Origin: Clostridia bacterium
Lineage (GTDB): Bacteria; Bacillota; Clostridia; TANB77; CAG-508
Length of the DNA stretch: 39,904 bases
NCBI GenBank assembly: GCA_017397545.1
Contig: JAFQIK010000007.1
Span: forward strand, 1-39,904
Reading direction: 5' to 3'
A program made the position numbers and the translations under genes. Of this stretch, positions 17,601 through 27,102 are shown one piece after another. Each line of letters starts with the position of its first letter. Position 1 is the stretch's first letter. The notes beneath the pieces were generated by a model that saw only the letters and a program-made list of their open reading frames with translations, was not told where the DNA came from and did no database searches.

Positions 17601-20600
17601 GCATGGTATATAAGTAAAGATATAAAGAAAATTTTAGCAATAGAAAAAGTTTCGAAAAAAGACAAAGAATATCTTATAGAAATAGGTAAAAAAACTTGGC
17701 AATATTTTAAAGATAATATAAACGAAGAAAATAATTTTTTGCCACCAGATAACTACCAAGAAGATAGAGTAAATAAAGTAGCCCGGAAGAACATCGACAA
17801 CAAATATAGGACTTGGAATGCTATCAGTAATTTCTGCATATGACCTAAAATATATAGAACAAGAAGAAACAATAGATATTTTAAACAAAACTTTAAATAC
17901 AATAACAAAACTTCAAAAATGGAATGGACATTTATATAATTGGTATAACACAAATACTTTAGAACCATTAATACCAAGGTATATTTCAACAGTAGACAAT
18001 GGTAATTTTATAGGCTACCTATACACCGTAAAACAATTTTTAATAAATGCATTACAAAATAAAAATGAATTAAATGCAAACGATGTAGGGGTCGCCGCCC
18101 ACGGCGACCCGAGAATTACACAAATGATTCAAACAATAGACAATATAATAAACACAACAGATTTTTCTATTTTATACGACCACAAAAAACATCTATTTTC
18201 AATAGGATTTGATGTAGAACAAAACAAACTAACAAATTCATATTATGATTTACTTGCATCAGAAGCAAGACAGGCAAGCTTAATAGCAATAGCAAAAAAA
18301 GATATTAATCCTAAACATTGGAATTCTTTAAGTAGAACTCTAACTAGCTTAAATAAATATAAGGGACTAATTTCGTGGTCTGGAACTGCATTTGAATATT
18401 TAATGCCAAATGTAAATATAAAAAATTACGAAGGAAGTCTTTTAGATGAGTCTTGTAGATTTTTAATTATGAGTCAAATGGAATATGCAAAAAGACTTCG
18501 GAATACCTTGGGGAATATCAGAAGCGGCTTTTAATTTAAAAGATTTAAATAATAATTATCAGTATAAATCTTTTGGAGTGCCATGGCTTGGGTTAAAAAG
18601 AGGTCTTGCAGATGATATGGTTATTTCTCCATATTCTGTATTTTTAAGTTTAAATTATGTTCCAAAACAAGCAATTGAAAATTTAAAAGAATTAGAAAAA
18701 GAAAATATGTTTAATAAATATGGATTTTATGAATCTATAGATTATACAATTCCAAGACTAAAATACGGGAAAAAATATGAAGTAGTAAAAACATATATGG
18801 CACATCATCAGGCTCTTAGTTTACTATCTATTAATAATTTAATAAATAATAATATATTAGTAAAAAGATTTATGCAAAATCCAGAAATAGAAGCTATAGA
18901 TATATTACTTCAAGAAAGAATGCCAAATAAAGCAATTATAACAAAAGAGAAAAAAGAAAAGATACAAAAAGTAAAATTAAGAGATTATCAAAATTATATA
19001 GAAAAAGTATATAATAAGATAGATGGAGTTTTGAACAGAACTAATACAATTTCAAACGGAAACTATACAATTTGTACAAAAGATAATGGAGAAGGATTTA
19101 GTAAATACAATAATATATTAATAAATAGATTTAAGGAAACTGCAGATTACAAACAAGGAATATTATTTTATATAAAAAATGTAAATAGCAAAAGAATTTG
19201 GGTAAACACACCAATAGAAGATGGGAATAGAGGAGACATATATAAAACAATATTTGCACCAGAAAGAGATGAATTTGTAAGAATAGATGCAAATATAGAA
19301 ACAAAAACTAAAGTAATAGTATCACCAGATGACCCAGTAGAAATAAGAAGATTAGAATTAAAAAATAATGGTACTAATGAAGAAACTTTAGAAGTAACAA
19401 ATTATTTTGAACCAGTATTATCAAAACCAATGCAAGATTATGCACATATGTCATTTAATAATTTGTTTTTAAACTTTGAAAAAATAGATGATGATATAAT
19501 AGTAAAAAGAAAAAAAAGAGGGACAAACGAAAAAGATATATATTTAGGAACATGTCTTTATACAGAACACGAAACTATAGGAGAATTAGAGTTTGAAATA
19601 GACAAAGAAAAGTTTTTTGGAAAAAAACAAGAATCAATACCAGAAATGGTAAAAGAATCAAAACCATTTTCTAAAAATTTAGGATTAGTAACAGATCCAA
19701 GCCTTGCAATGAAAAGAACTGTAAAAATTATGCCAGGAGAAAAAGTAGTATTTGATTTATTAATATCTGTTTCTTACGAAAAAGAAACTGCAAATAAATT
19801 ATTAGAGAAATATAAAAATACAAAACTAATAACAAAAACATTAGAGCTTTCACGTGCAAAAGTAGAAGCAGAAACTATATATTTAGAATTAAAGGGAAAA
19901 GACTTAGAAAAATATCAAAAACTATTGTCATATATAATTTTAAATAATCCATTGAAAAAACTTACACTAAATAGTTTGCCAAATAGAATTTATTCTCAGA
20001 GCAAGCTATGGAAGTATGGTATATCTGGGGACTTACCAATTATTCTAGTAAAAATAGAAGATTTGAACGATATGCATGTAGTACAAGATGTATTAAAAGC
20101 ATATGAATTTTTTAGAACTAAAAATATAAAAACAGATTTAGTAATATTAAATAAAGAAGAAAACTCGTATGACCAATATGTAAATTACGAAATAGAAAAT
20201 GCTATATTAAATAAGCAAATGGAATTTTTAAAAAATCAGTTTGGAGGAATATTTGTAATAAATTCTAATCAAATAGAAAAAGATGATATAGATTTATTAG
20301 AATTTAAATCTAATATTGTAATTGACAGTAAGCTTGGAGATATAAAGGCGCAAATAGATGATTTAGAAGAAGAGTATTTAAAAACATTGAAAAATATTGG
20401 ATTAGATTCAAAAATTGATTATATTATAAGTGATGAAATACAATCAAATATAAATATAGATATGTCAAATTTAGAGTATTACAATGAGTATGGTGGATTT
20501 TCAGAGGATGGATTAGAATATACAATAAAATTAGAAAAAGATAATAAACTTCCTACTGTATGGAGTATGGTGCTAGCAAACCAAAACTTTGGAACAATTG

Positions 20601-22864
20601 TTACTCAAAATTTAGGAGGATATACTTGGCATAAAAATAGTAGATTGAATAGATTGTCTGCATGGAATAACAATCCAGTATTTGACATGCCATCAGAAAT
20701 AATATATTTAAAAGATTATAAAACCGGCAAAAAATGGTCTTTATGCAACAATTTAAACAACGAAAATCTAGAAAGTTATATAACTTATGGATTAGGATAT
20801 GTAAAATTTAAAACTATGCAAAATAATATAATGCAAGAATTAGATATTTTTGTTCCTAATAATGATAATGTAAAAATAAATATATTAAAACTTAAAAATT
20901 TAGAGCCAAACAAAAGAAAACTAAAATTAGTTTATTATATAAAACCAGTATTTGGGGAAGATGAAATAAAAACAAATGGATATATTGAGGTAAGCAAAGA
21001 AAATAATATAATAATTGCAAAAAACCTATATAAAGATAGCTTTAAAAATAATGTTGCATTTGTTTCTTCAAGTGAACCTATAAAAACATATACAGGAAAT
21101 AAAAACTTTTTTATAGGAAGTGGAAATATAAAAAATCCAGAAGGATTAGATAAAGTAAGTTTAGATAATTCTAGTGGACTTGGGCAAAATTCATGTATTG
21201 CAGTAGAATTGGAGATAGAATTAGAAAGCTATGAAAATAAAGAAATTATTTTGCAATTTGGAGAAGAAAACACATTATTAGATGTAAAAGATGTATCATA
21301 TAAATATTCTAAGATTTCTAATTGTATGCAGGAATTAAGTACAGTAAAGAACTTTTGGTATGAGCTTGTAAATAGAGTACAAGTAAAAACTCCGTTAGAG
21401 TCTTTAAATTTAATAATAAATAGCTGGGCTAAATATCAAACTATTACATCTAGGTTATGGGCAAGAAGCGGATATTATCAATCTGGTGGAGCAATTGGAT
21501 TTAGAGACCAGCTGCAAGATACTATAGGATTAAAATATGTAGATATAGAATTTATGAAAGAGCAAATTTTAATTGCATGCAAGCATCAATTTATAGAAGG
21601 TGATGTAGAACACTGGTGGCATGAAGATACAAATAGAGGTATAAGAACTAGATTTTCTGATGATTTATTATGGCTTTGTTATGTAGTTTATGAATATATT
21701 AATTATACAGGAGATTATAGTATTTTAGAAAAAGAAGAGCCTTATGTAATGGGAGAACTTTTACCAGAAGGAGTAGATGAAAGATATGATGTATATTTAG
21801 AATCTAAGCAAAAAGAAGATGTATATACACATTGTATTCGTGCAATAGATAGAAGTTTAAATTTTGGAGAACGAGGACTTCCTAAAATAGGTTCTGGAGA
21901 TTGGAATGATGGATTAAATACAGTTGGAAATAAACAAAAAGGTGAGAGTATATGGCTTGGATTTTTTATATATGATATTTTAGAAAAATTTATTCCTATA
22001 TGTGAAAAAAGAAATGATATATCAAGAGTAAATGAATATAAAGATAAAAAGGAACAACTTAAAAAAGCATTAAATACATCTGGTTGGGATGGAAGATGGT
22101 TTAAAAGAGCATATATGGATAACCGGAGAGCCGCTTCGGAAGTATAGAAAATGAAGAATGCAGAATAGATAGTATATCTCAAAGTTGGGGAGTTATATCT
22201 GGTGCAGCAGATAATGATAAAAAATATATATCAATGCAAAGCTTAGAGAATCACTTAATAGATGTAGAAAATGGAATAATAAAATTATTAGATCCGCCAT
22301 TTGATAAAACTAAATTAGAACCAGGATATATAAAGGCATACTTGCCAGGAGTAAGAGAAAATGGAGGACAATACACACATGCTGCAATGTGGGCAATTAT
22401 AGCATATAGTAAATTAGGTTTTGGAGATAAAGCAGTAGAATATTATAGAATGGTAAATCCAATTGAGCATAGTAGAACAAAAGAGGCTGCAAGAAAATAT
22501 AAAGTAGAGCCATATGTAATTGCAGCAGATGTATATGGAGCAAAAAATCTACAAGGAAGAGGAGGCTGGACCTGGTATACTGGTTCTAGTAGTTGGTTTT
22601 TAAAAGCAGGTTTGGAAGATATATTAGGACTAAAAGTGGAAAAAGGCATATTAAAATTTGACCCATGTATTTCAAGTAAATGGGAGGAATATAGTATAAG
22701 ATATAGATATAAAACAAGTATATATAATATACAAGTAAAAAATCCAGAAGGAAAATGTACTCGGAGAAGATCAAAAGTTCTATTTTAATGGAGAGGAAAT
22801 TAAAGAAAAACAAATAAAGTTAGAAGATAATAATAGTGTAAATGAAATAGAAGTTATATTGTAA
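14620..22864 (+). CDS. Cyclic beta-1,2-glucan synthase-like protein (GT84...GH94), with seven +1 CGG frame changes
   Basis: Read as one gene from TTG 14620 (GAGGTG seven bases upstream) to TAA 22864. Removing one C at each of seven CGG codons leaves 8238 bases, an exact 2745-residue frame and the usual size of NdvB-type synthases. These enzymes polymerise UDP-glucose, process and cyclise the chain, and trim it by phosphorolysis, at the membrane. Visible: hydrophobic segments near residues 400-450; GT84 motifs ITLDSDT (about 640), AGAGGTDSYTNA, and RQSRWIRGD (QxxRW type, about 785); a middle domain with GRTSTTNIGLG (about 1055); and GH94 motifs GFRDQLQDT, EHWWHEDTNRG, FSDDLLW (about 2345) and GSGDWNDGLN. 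Three R repeats are translated in frame within loops. A response regulator follows. Alternative reading: a pseudogene, which the uniform lesions argue against. Confidence 0.88.
16417..16444. repeat. Family R repeat inside the glucan synthase gene (R16)
   Basis: CGTAGGGGTCGCTGCCCACAGCGACCCG, the same core as the intergenic R11 and R14, here read as VGVAAHSDP in the GT84 domain just before the ITLDSDT motif. Confidence 0.88.
16476..16503. repeat. Family R repeat inside the glucan synthase gene (R17)
   Basis: TGTAGGGGTCGACGACTCTGTCGACCCG, inner stem GTCGAC/GTCGAC, read in frame as VGVDDSVDP. It lies 60 bases after R16. Confidence 0.88.
16726..16729 (+). other. CGG frame-change site 1 (GCA-C-GGA)
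   Basis: Skipping the C restores AGAGGTDSYTNA, a GT84 motif. In the zero frame the protein would end about 16 codons later. Confidence 0.9.
17066..17069 (+). other. CGG frame-change site 2 (CTT-C-GGA)
   Basis: Skipping the C gives NPLGLLSKFKILDN and keeps the frame through a membrane segment; the zero frame stops four codons later. Confidence 0.9.
17784..17787 (+). other. CGG frame-change site 3 (GCC-C-GGA)
   Basis: Skipping the C gives AGRTSTTNIGLGMLS, the conserved RTSPTNIGL-like motif of these synthases. Confidence 0.9.
18084..18112. repeat. Family R repeat inside the glucan synthase gene (R18)
   Basis: TGTAGGGGTCGCCGCCCACGGCGACCCG, read in frame as VGVAAHGDP in a loop of the middle domain. 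The inner stem differs from R16 by a paired change (CGCTG/CAGCG against CGCCG/CGGCG). Confidence 0.88.
18499..18502 (+). other. CGG frame-change site 4 (CTT-C-GGA)
   Basis: Skipping the C gives KRLGIPWGISEAAFN, a conserved segment of the family. Confidence 0.92.
22124..22127 (+). other. CGG frame-change site 5 (AAC-C-GGA)
   Basis: Skipping the C gives MDNGEPLGS in the GH94 domain. Only four codons separate it from site 6. Confidence 0.9.
22137..22140 (+). other. CGG frame-change site 6 (CTT-C-GGA)
   Basis: Skipping the C gives PLGSIENEECRIDSISQSW; without it the frame hits a stop at once (GTA TAG). Confidence 0.92.
22762..22765 (+). other. CGG frame-change site 7 (ACT-C-GGA)
   Basis: Skipping the C extends the C-terminus as TGEDQKFYFNGEEIK to the TAA at 22864. 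Confidence 0.85.
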
Positions 22865-22904
22865 GATTTTTTGTCATATTTTTGTAATAAATTTGTAAAA
22901 AAAC

Positions 22905-22933
22905 TTGTGTTAAATTTTGTTATATGATATAAA
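22905..22933 (+). promoter_or_regulatory. Possible promoter of the two-component pair
   Basis: TTGTGT, a 17-base spacer, then TATAAA, about 40 bases upstream of the response regulator start. Confidence 0.55.
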
Positions 22934-22973
22934 TTATTTAATAAAAGTCGAAGTTAAGAAAGGTGGGACTTTT

Positions 22974-23699
22974 GTGGAGAACATGGAAGATAAAAAAACT
23001 ATATTAATAGTAGATGATGAAAAACCTATAGTAGATATACTTGTATATAATCTTGAAAAAGAAGGATATAACACATTAGAAGCAAACGATGGAATAACAG
23101 CAGTAGATATTGCATTGGATAGAAGACCAGATTTAATTTTATTAGATATAATGCTTCCAAAAATGGATGGTTTAACTGTATGTAAAAAAATTAGAACTTC
23201 ACTTAATGTTCCAATTCTTATGCTTACAGCAAAAGATGAAGAGATAGATAAAATACTAGGATTAGAATTAGGGGCAGATGATTATATAACAAAACCATTT
23301 AGTGTAAGAGAATTAATGGCAAGAATTAAAGCTAATTTAAGAAAATCAGAAATTAAAGAAAATAGTAATTTAGATACTACAGAGGAAATAAAAAATAAAA
23401 AGATAACAGTTGGGCCATTGGAATTAGATTTAGATAAATTCGAAGCAAAAGTAGATGGACAAGCGATGGACTTAACTTTAAGAGAATTTGAAGTATTAAA
23501 ATTTTTAGCTAGTCAAGCAGGACAGGTAATAACAAGAGAAGTATTATTGGAAAAAGTTTGGGGATATGAATACTACGGAGATATAAGAACAGTAGATGTT
23601 ACAGTAAGAAGAATTAGAGGGAAAATAGAAAAAGATACAGCAAATCCAAAAATCCTTATTACAAAAAGAGGAGTAGGATATTATATAAAAGCAAATTAA
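22974..23699 (+). CDS. Response regulator, OmpR/PhoB family
   Basis: A receiver domain plus a winged-helix DNA-binding domain, 241 residues. Visible are ILIVDDEKPIVDILVYNL with the acidic pocket, the phospho-acceptor Asp in LILLDIMLPKMDG (about 56), the conserved Thr in MLTAKD, the Lys of ITKPF, and the C-terminal wing with RTVDVTVRRIRGKIE. I chose GTG 22974 because AGGTGG lies seven bases upstream; upstream in-frame codons lack a site and an ATG at 22983 is too far. It pairs with the next gene, separated by an S repeat. It is similar to WalR or PhoP; the sequence alone does not decide between them. Confidence 0.93.
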   Translation: MENMEDKKTILIVDDEKPIVDILVYNLEKEGYNTLEANDGITAVDIALDRRPDLILLDIMLPKMDGLTVCKKIRTSLNVPILMLTAKDEEIDKILGLELGADDYITKPFSVRELMARIKANLRKSEIKENSNLDTTEEIKNKKITVGPLELDLDKFEAKVDGQAMDLTLREFEVLKFLASQAGQVITREVLLEKVWGYEYYGDIRTVDVTVRRIRGKIEKDTANPKILITKRGVGYYIKAN

Positions 23700-23740
23700 T
23701 GTAGGCAAAAATGATAATATATTAAAAAATTAATTTATAT

Positions 23741-23817
23741 GATGTGAGAAGTGTGAGGTGAGAGGTGTGAAATTGGATTTGAATTTCGCACTTCACACTT
23801 CCCGCTTCGCACATCAT
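23741..23817. repeat. Family S palindromic repeat (S2)
   Basis: ATGTGAGAAGTGTGAGGTGA...and CACTTCACACTTCCCGC...CACAT, inverted arms between the regulator and kinase genes, ending just before the kinase ribosome site. Confidence 0.8.
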
Positions 23818-23835
23818 ATTTTTGTGAGGTAAAAG

Positions 23836-25243
23836 ATGTTTAAAAGTGTACAAATAAAAATGATATTAATAGTTGTAATATTAGCAATAATAATGTTTGT
23901 AATTCCAGGATATTTATATATAGATTATTTAACTAATATAGAGTATCTAAGTGTAGCAATTAATAATGCCAAATTAGTATTTTCAATAATTGCAATTTCT
24001 TTTCTTATTATATCAATTGTAATTATATTTTTTGCATCTAAAATAATACTTAATCCAATTACAAAATTAATTAAAAGTGCTGAAAAAATTTCAGATGGAA
24101 ATGATATAGAACAAGAAACAAAATATTTAAAAAAAATAAAGACAAAAACAGAAATGGATGAATTATATAAAGCATTTAGTTTAATGACTACTGGTTTAAA
24201 GGAAAATCTTAACGAAGTAACAAGACAAAAAAAACAAATAGAAACTATATTACTTCATATGACAGATGGAATAATTGCATTTGATATGGAAGGCAAAATT
24301 ATACACATTAATCCTGCTGCAGGTAGATTACTTAGAATAACAGGAAATGAAAATACTTTTGATAAAATTTTTAAAAAATTAGAAGTAGATATAAACATGG
24401 AAAAAATAATATATTTAGAAAACTGGACGTCAACAGAACAAAAAGTAAATATAGATGAAAGTTATTTAAATATGTTCTTTGCGCCATTTAAAGATGAAAA
24501 TGATAGACCAGCTGGGATAATGGTTTTAATTCAAGATATAACAGAACATGTAAAGTTAGATAATATTAGAAAAGAATTTGTAGCAGACGTATCTCACGAA
24601 TTAAAAACACCACTTACATCAATACTTGGATATGCAGAAACTCTTTCTGAAACTGATTATGATGAAGAAATAAGACAAAAATTTTTAGGGGTTATATCTT
24701 CAGAAGCAGTAAGAATGACAAAACTAGTAAATGATTTATTAACATTATCTAAATTTGATAATAATAAAACAGAATGGGAAAAAACAGAATTTAATTTAGG
24801 AGAACTTGTAAAACAATGTCAGCAAAATTTACAAATAGAAATGGACAAGAAAAATCAAAAGGTAGAATGTTTTGTTACTGCAAATGTACCAAATGTATAT
24901 GCAGATAAAGATGGAATTGAAAGAGTAGTATTAAATATATTATCGAATAGTGTAAAATATACTAAAGAAGGTGGAACAATAAAAATTTATGTAGGTTTTG
25001 TATATAACGATGCATACATAAAAGTTATAGATAATGGGATAGGAATTCCAGAAGACGATTTAAATAGAATATTTGAAAGATTTTATAGAGTAGACAAAGC
25101 AAGGACAAGAGCAATGGGAGGAACAGGACTTCGGACTTTCAATTGCAAAAGAAATATTAGATAGAAATAATGGAAGAATCGATATAAAAAGTAAAGTGAA
25201 TGAAGGTACAGAAGTTGTAATAACAATACCGACAAAAGGTTAA
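23836..25243 (+). CDS. Sensor histidine kinase, WalK/PhoR type, with one +1 CGG frame change
   Basis: Membrane sensor partner of the preceding regulator. ATG follows GAGGT. Two transmembrane segments (about 7-29 and 42-66), then HAMP, a PAS domain (LLHMTDGIIAFDMEGKIIHI), HisKA with the phospho-His in DVSHELKTPLTS (about 255), N box NILSNSVKYT, and G1 DNGIGIPEDD. The zero frame breaks at CGG 25132 in the G2 box. Skipping the C gives GGTGLGLSIAKEIL and runs to TAA 25243: 468 residues, the expected length. Truncation there would remove the end of the ATP-binding fold. Its short extracellular loop is typical of cell-envelope or phosphate sensing, which remains an inference. Confidence 0.93.
25132..25135 (+). 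other. CGG frame-change site 8 (CTT-C-GGA), histidine kinase G2 box
   Basis: The zero frame reads GTGLRTFNCKRNIR and stops. Skipping the C restores GTGLGLSIAKE, one of the best conserved motifs in bacteria, which makes the identity of the extra base certain. Confidence 0.96.
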
Positions 25244-25288
25244 TAGTTAATAGTGGATAAATTTGAAAGGTGAATTATAATTTATATG

Positions 25289-25381
25289 GAAGTGTGAAGT
25301 GCGAGGTGTGAAGTGTGAAATTAAGGTAAAAGCTACGAAGCCCCTCTATAAAAGCCCACATCACACATCACACATCCCACC
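25289..25381. repeat. Family S palindromic repeat (S3)
   Basis: GAAGTGTGAAGTGCGAGGTGTG facing CCCACATCACACATCACACATC around a loop that contains CTACGAAGCCCC. It lies between the kinase gene and the lepB promoter. Confidence 0.78.
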
Positions 25382-25404
25382 GCCAAATTATCTTTCCAAA
25401 CCAA

Positions 25405-25433
25405 TTGAAAAATATACAATATTAATGTATAAT
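25405..25433 (+). promoter_or_regulatory. Promoter of lepB
   Basis: TTGAAA, a 17-base spacer, then TATAAT. Confidence 0.8.
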
Positions 25434-25470
25434 AAAAAAGAAATTATTTTATACGGAAGAGGGAATTAAA

Positions 25471-26109
25471 ATGGAAATAAATCCAAAATTAAAAGAAGCA
25501 TTAGAATGGGCATATTGTATAATAATTGCAATTGTACTTGCATTGTTATTTAGATATTATATAGGAACACCAACAGTGGTAAAACAGTCATCAATGTTTA
25601 ATACATTAGAAGAGGGTCAAAGACTTATTTTAAGTAGATGGACAAGAACAGTAAAAGGTGAATATAACAGAGGAGATATAATAACATTTGAAGCACCAAG
25701 TAAAAAAATATTATCTGCATATGAAGTAAATTTTGATAATCCTGTTGCCGTATATGATTATGAACCCAAAGGAATATTTGCTAAGTTTTTTTATTATGTA
25801 TTAGAAACAGGAAAAGATAGCTATATAAAAAGAGTTATAGGTGTAGCTGGAGATCATATAAAAATAGAAGCTGGTAAAGTATATCTAAATGGAGAAGAAT
25901 TAGATGAACCATACTTAAGAGAAGAAATAGTAACAGAAAGTAGTTTATTTACAGACATAATTGTACCAGAAGGATATGTATTTGCAATGGGAGATAACAG
26001 ACCGCACAGTACAGATTGCAGAAGTTTTGGATGTATTCCGATAGAAAAAATAGAAAGTAAAGTATGGATTAGATTCTGGCCATTTAACAAATTCGGAAAA
26101 GTGAATTGA
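25471..26109 (+). CDS. lepB: Signal peptidase I
   Basis: Membrane serine protease that cleaves signal peptides on the outer face. 212 residues, one N-terminal transmembrane helix (about 14-31). The nucleophile is the Ser of QSSMFNTLEEG (about 41). The general-base Lys lies in YIKRVIGVAGD (about 115). GDNRPHSTDCRSFG is the C-terminal box, with C where many enzymes have S (DSR). The ATG follows GGAAGAGGG. The segment between the two boxes is somewhat long, as in other Clostridia. An R repeat separates it from holB. Confidence 0.95.
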   Translation: MEINPKLKEALEWAYCIIIAIVLALLFRYYIGTPTVVKQSSMFNTLEEGQRLILSRWTRTVKGEYNRGDIITFEAPSKKILSAYEVNFDNPVAVYDYEPKGIFAKFFYYVLETGKDSYIKRVIGVAGDHIKIEAGKVYLNGEELDEPYLREEIVTESSLFTDIIVPEGYVFAMGDNRPHSTDCRSFGCIPIEKIESKVWIRFWPFNKFGKVN

Positions 26110-26121
26110 TTGAATTAAAAC

Positions 26122-26144
26122 GAGGGGCGACTAGTAGTCGCCCG
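26122..26144. repeat. Family R repeat, slightly truncated (R19)
   Basis: CGAGGGGCGACTAGTAGTCGCCCG; the first bases of the usual TGTAGGGG are changed. Confidence 0.78.
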
Positions 26145-26190
26145 TAAAAAACAAAAACAGTATGTATTTAACAAAAATAAAGGAAAATAT

Positions 26191-27102
26191 ATGATTTTTG
26201 AAAATATTATAGGTAATAAACAAAACAAAGAAATATTAAATAAAATAATAAAGAGTAACAATATGGCACATAGTTATATGTTTATAGGTAAAGACTCAAT
26301 AGGAAAAATGATGTTTGCAAAAGAATTTGCGAAAGCAATTTTATGCATAGATAATCAAAAACCTTGCAATAAGTGTAAATCTTGTATAGAATTTAATACA
26401 TCAAATAATCCAGATTTTACAGTAATTGAGCCAGAAGGAAATGCTATAAAAATAGATCAAATAAGAGAACTTGTAAAAAAAGTTTATGAAAAACCAATCG
26501 TATCTAATAAAAAAGTATATATTATAAATGATAGTAATTTAATGACAAAAGAAGCGCAAAATAGTTTATTAAAAACATTAGAAGAACCACCAGAATATGT
26601 TACAATAATTTTAATAGCATCAAATGAAAATTTATTCTTGCCAACAATAAAGTCAAGATGTACAAAAATAATATTTAACAAATTATTAGATAATGAGCTT
26701 AAAGAAATATTAGAAAAACAATATAATTATATAAATGTTCCAGATTTAGTATTAAAAGCCGCCAATGGAAGCATAAAAAAAGCAGTAAACCTTCAAGGAA
26801 AAGAAGAGGATTATAAAAAAATTAATAATATATATTCTAATTTAGAAAGTGTTAATATAATAGATATAATAAACAGTAAAGAAGAAGTATTTAAAGATAA
26901 AGAGCAGGTTATAGAAATTTTAGAATATATAAATCTAGTATTTTTTGAAAAAATTACTTTAAATGCAAATTACATAGAATGTATGAAAATATTAGAAGAA
27001 ACAAAAGATAGATTAAAAAAGAATAATAATTTTGATATGACAATAGATAACTTTAATATGACAATATGGGAGGAAATAAATGGCAAACATTATAGGAGTT
27101 AG
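26191..27102 (+). CDS. holB: DNA polymerase III delta' subunit
   Basis: Clamp-loader subunit of the replicative polymerase. 303 residues; AAAGGA precedes the ATG. AHSYMFIGKDSIGKMMFA is the degenerate P-loop region; the zinc-binding group CxxxxxxxxCNKCKSC is at about 50-65; then TKEAQNSLLKTLEEPPEYV and KSRCTKI (SRC motif, about 155). The gene overlaps the start of ricT by 23 bases, a pairing also known from Bacillus (holB-yaaT). Confidence 0.93.
   Translation: MIFENIIGNKQNKEILNKIIKSNNMAHSYMFIGKDSIGKMMFAKEFAKAILCIDNQKPCNKCKSCIEFNTSNNPDFTVIEPEGNAIKIDQIRELVKKVYEKPIVSNKKVYIINDSNLMTKEAQNSLLKTLEEPPEYVTIILIASNENLFLPTIKSRCTKIIFNKLLDNELKEILEKQYNYINVPDLVLKAANGSIKKAVNLQGKEEDYKKINNIYSNLESVNIIDIINSKEEVFKDKEQVIEILEYINLVFFEKITLNANYIECMKILEETKDRLKKNNNFDMTIDNFNMTIWEEINGKHYRS

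Noticed and set aside
22917..22973. Longer N-terminus for the response regulator
   Set aside because: The extension overlaps the promoter and the AGGTGG site; receiver domains start close to GTG 22974.
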